From positions 1 through 5,564 of the forward strand of contig CANJYY010000206.1 in the NCBI GenBank assembly GCA_947479185.1: a stretch of 5,564 nucleotides of DNA, in the 5' to 3' direction. The position numbers and the translations under genes were made by a program. This document shows positions 5,321-5,564 of the stretch, piece by piece (position 1 is the first letter of the stretch; every line of letters begins with the position of its first letter). The notes beneath the pieces are model-generated. The model was not told the DNA's origin, did not search any database, and saw only the letters and a list, made by a program, of their open reading frames with translations. Origin of the DNA: Caulobacteraceae bacterium (GTDB taxonomy: Bacteria; Pseudomonadota; Alphaproteobacteria; Caulobacterales; Caulobacteraceae).

Positions 5321-5564
5321 TTGACCGGGACCAGCAGGCCCTCGACGGCGAAGGCCTGGGCCGCGCCGGTCAGGCCGACCTTGCGCAGGGCCGCCACGAT
5401 GCGGGCGCGGTCGAGCGCGCCGGGACCGGCCGGACCGGCGTCGGAGGCGATCAGCATGACCGCCAGCGCCGTCTCGCCCTTGAGGCCGAGGCCGGTGGCC
5501 CGGTCGAGCGCCAGCAGCAGCGCCGGCGAGGCCGCGCTCCGGCCGACATCGGCCTTCGCCAGCC
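5317..5564 (-). CDS. C-terminal end of an unidentified protein upstream of xerD (5' end outside window)
   Basis: An open minus-strand frame enters from the right edge and ends at TGA (5319-5317), overlapping the xerD ATG by the ATGA arrangement. It gives 81 complete codons. The peptide ends KVGLTGAAQAFAVEGLLVPVK and is rich in Ala and Leu. It looks mostly helical, with helices near SPALLLALDRATG (12-24), ETALAVMLIASD (30-41), a Gly/Pro turn (GPAGPGAL) and ALDRARIVAALRKVGL (49-64). This repeat-like helical pattern suggests the end of an all-alpha protein. There is no catalytic motif and I do not recognise the family. Codon use is as GC-rich as in the neighbours, the frame is unbroken, and the stop-start overlap is typical of a real operon partner. 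In many proteobacteria xerD sits beside aroK, but this is not a shikimate kinase end. Confidence 0.7.
   Translation of the reverse strand, partial: LAKADVGRSAASPALLLALDRATGLGLKGETALAVMLIASDAGPAGPGALDRARIVAALRKVGLTGAAQAFAVEGLLVPVK

Noticed and set aside
1..5564. CRISPR array, tRNA or rRNA genes.
   Set aside because: No regularly spaced direct repeats and no tRNA or rRNA-like stretches were seen by eye on either strand.

Overview
The window is dense, very GC-rich DNA with alphaproteobacterial gene content. The protein style (Ala/Arg/Gly-rich, GC-ending codons), the XerD sequence and the two kinds of intergenic palindrome together suggest a Caulobacterales-type genome such as Caulobacter, Phenylobacterium or Brevundimonas. 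That placement is inferred from recalled family sequences, not from a search.

Layout. Bases 1-1276 on the plus strand hold the 3' end of a cytochrome P450 gene, followed 42 bases later by a complete TesB-like double-hotdog acyl-CoA thioesterase gene. The pair looks like one transcription unit. Everything after it reads on the minus strand. A small four-helix membrane protein gene of unknown function (about 1317-1679) converges on the thioesterase, with a short hairpin between them. Bases 1710-1988 have no gene. They hold a roughly 124-base paired-hairpin inverted repeat, a second copy of the short hairpin family, and a 12-base direct repeat spanning the cluster.

From the right edge leftwards, five minus-strand genes follow closely. 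They are the C-terminal end of an unrecognised protein (stop overlapping the next start as ATGA), the tyrosine recombinase gene xerD, a 72-residue PhnA/YjdM C-terminal-domain protein, an MscS-type mechanosensitive channel gene, and a long-form malyl-CoA/beta-methylmalyl-CoA lyase gene. The channel gene is 12 bases from the PhnA-like gene, with its ribosome binding site overlapping that gene's stop. The lyase gene comes after a 63-base gap containing two perfect palindromes.

The gene products do not form one obvious pathway. XerD is housekeeping (chromosome dimer resolution), the MscS channel is osmotic protection, the lyase is CoA-ester carbon metabolism, and the P450/thioesterase pair suggests oxidation and release of a lipid or acyl-CoA compound. 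I see no new multi-gene system. The least explained material is the repeat cluster at 1282-1999, the palindromes ahead of the lyase gene, and the unidentified gene at the right edge.
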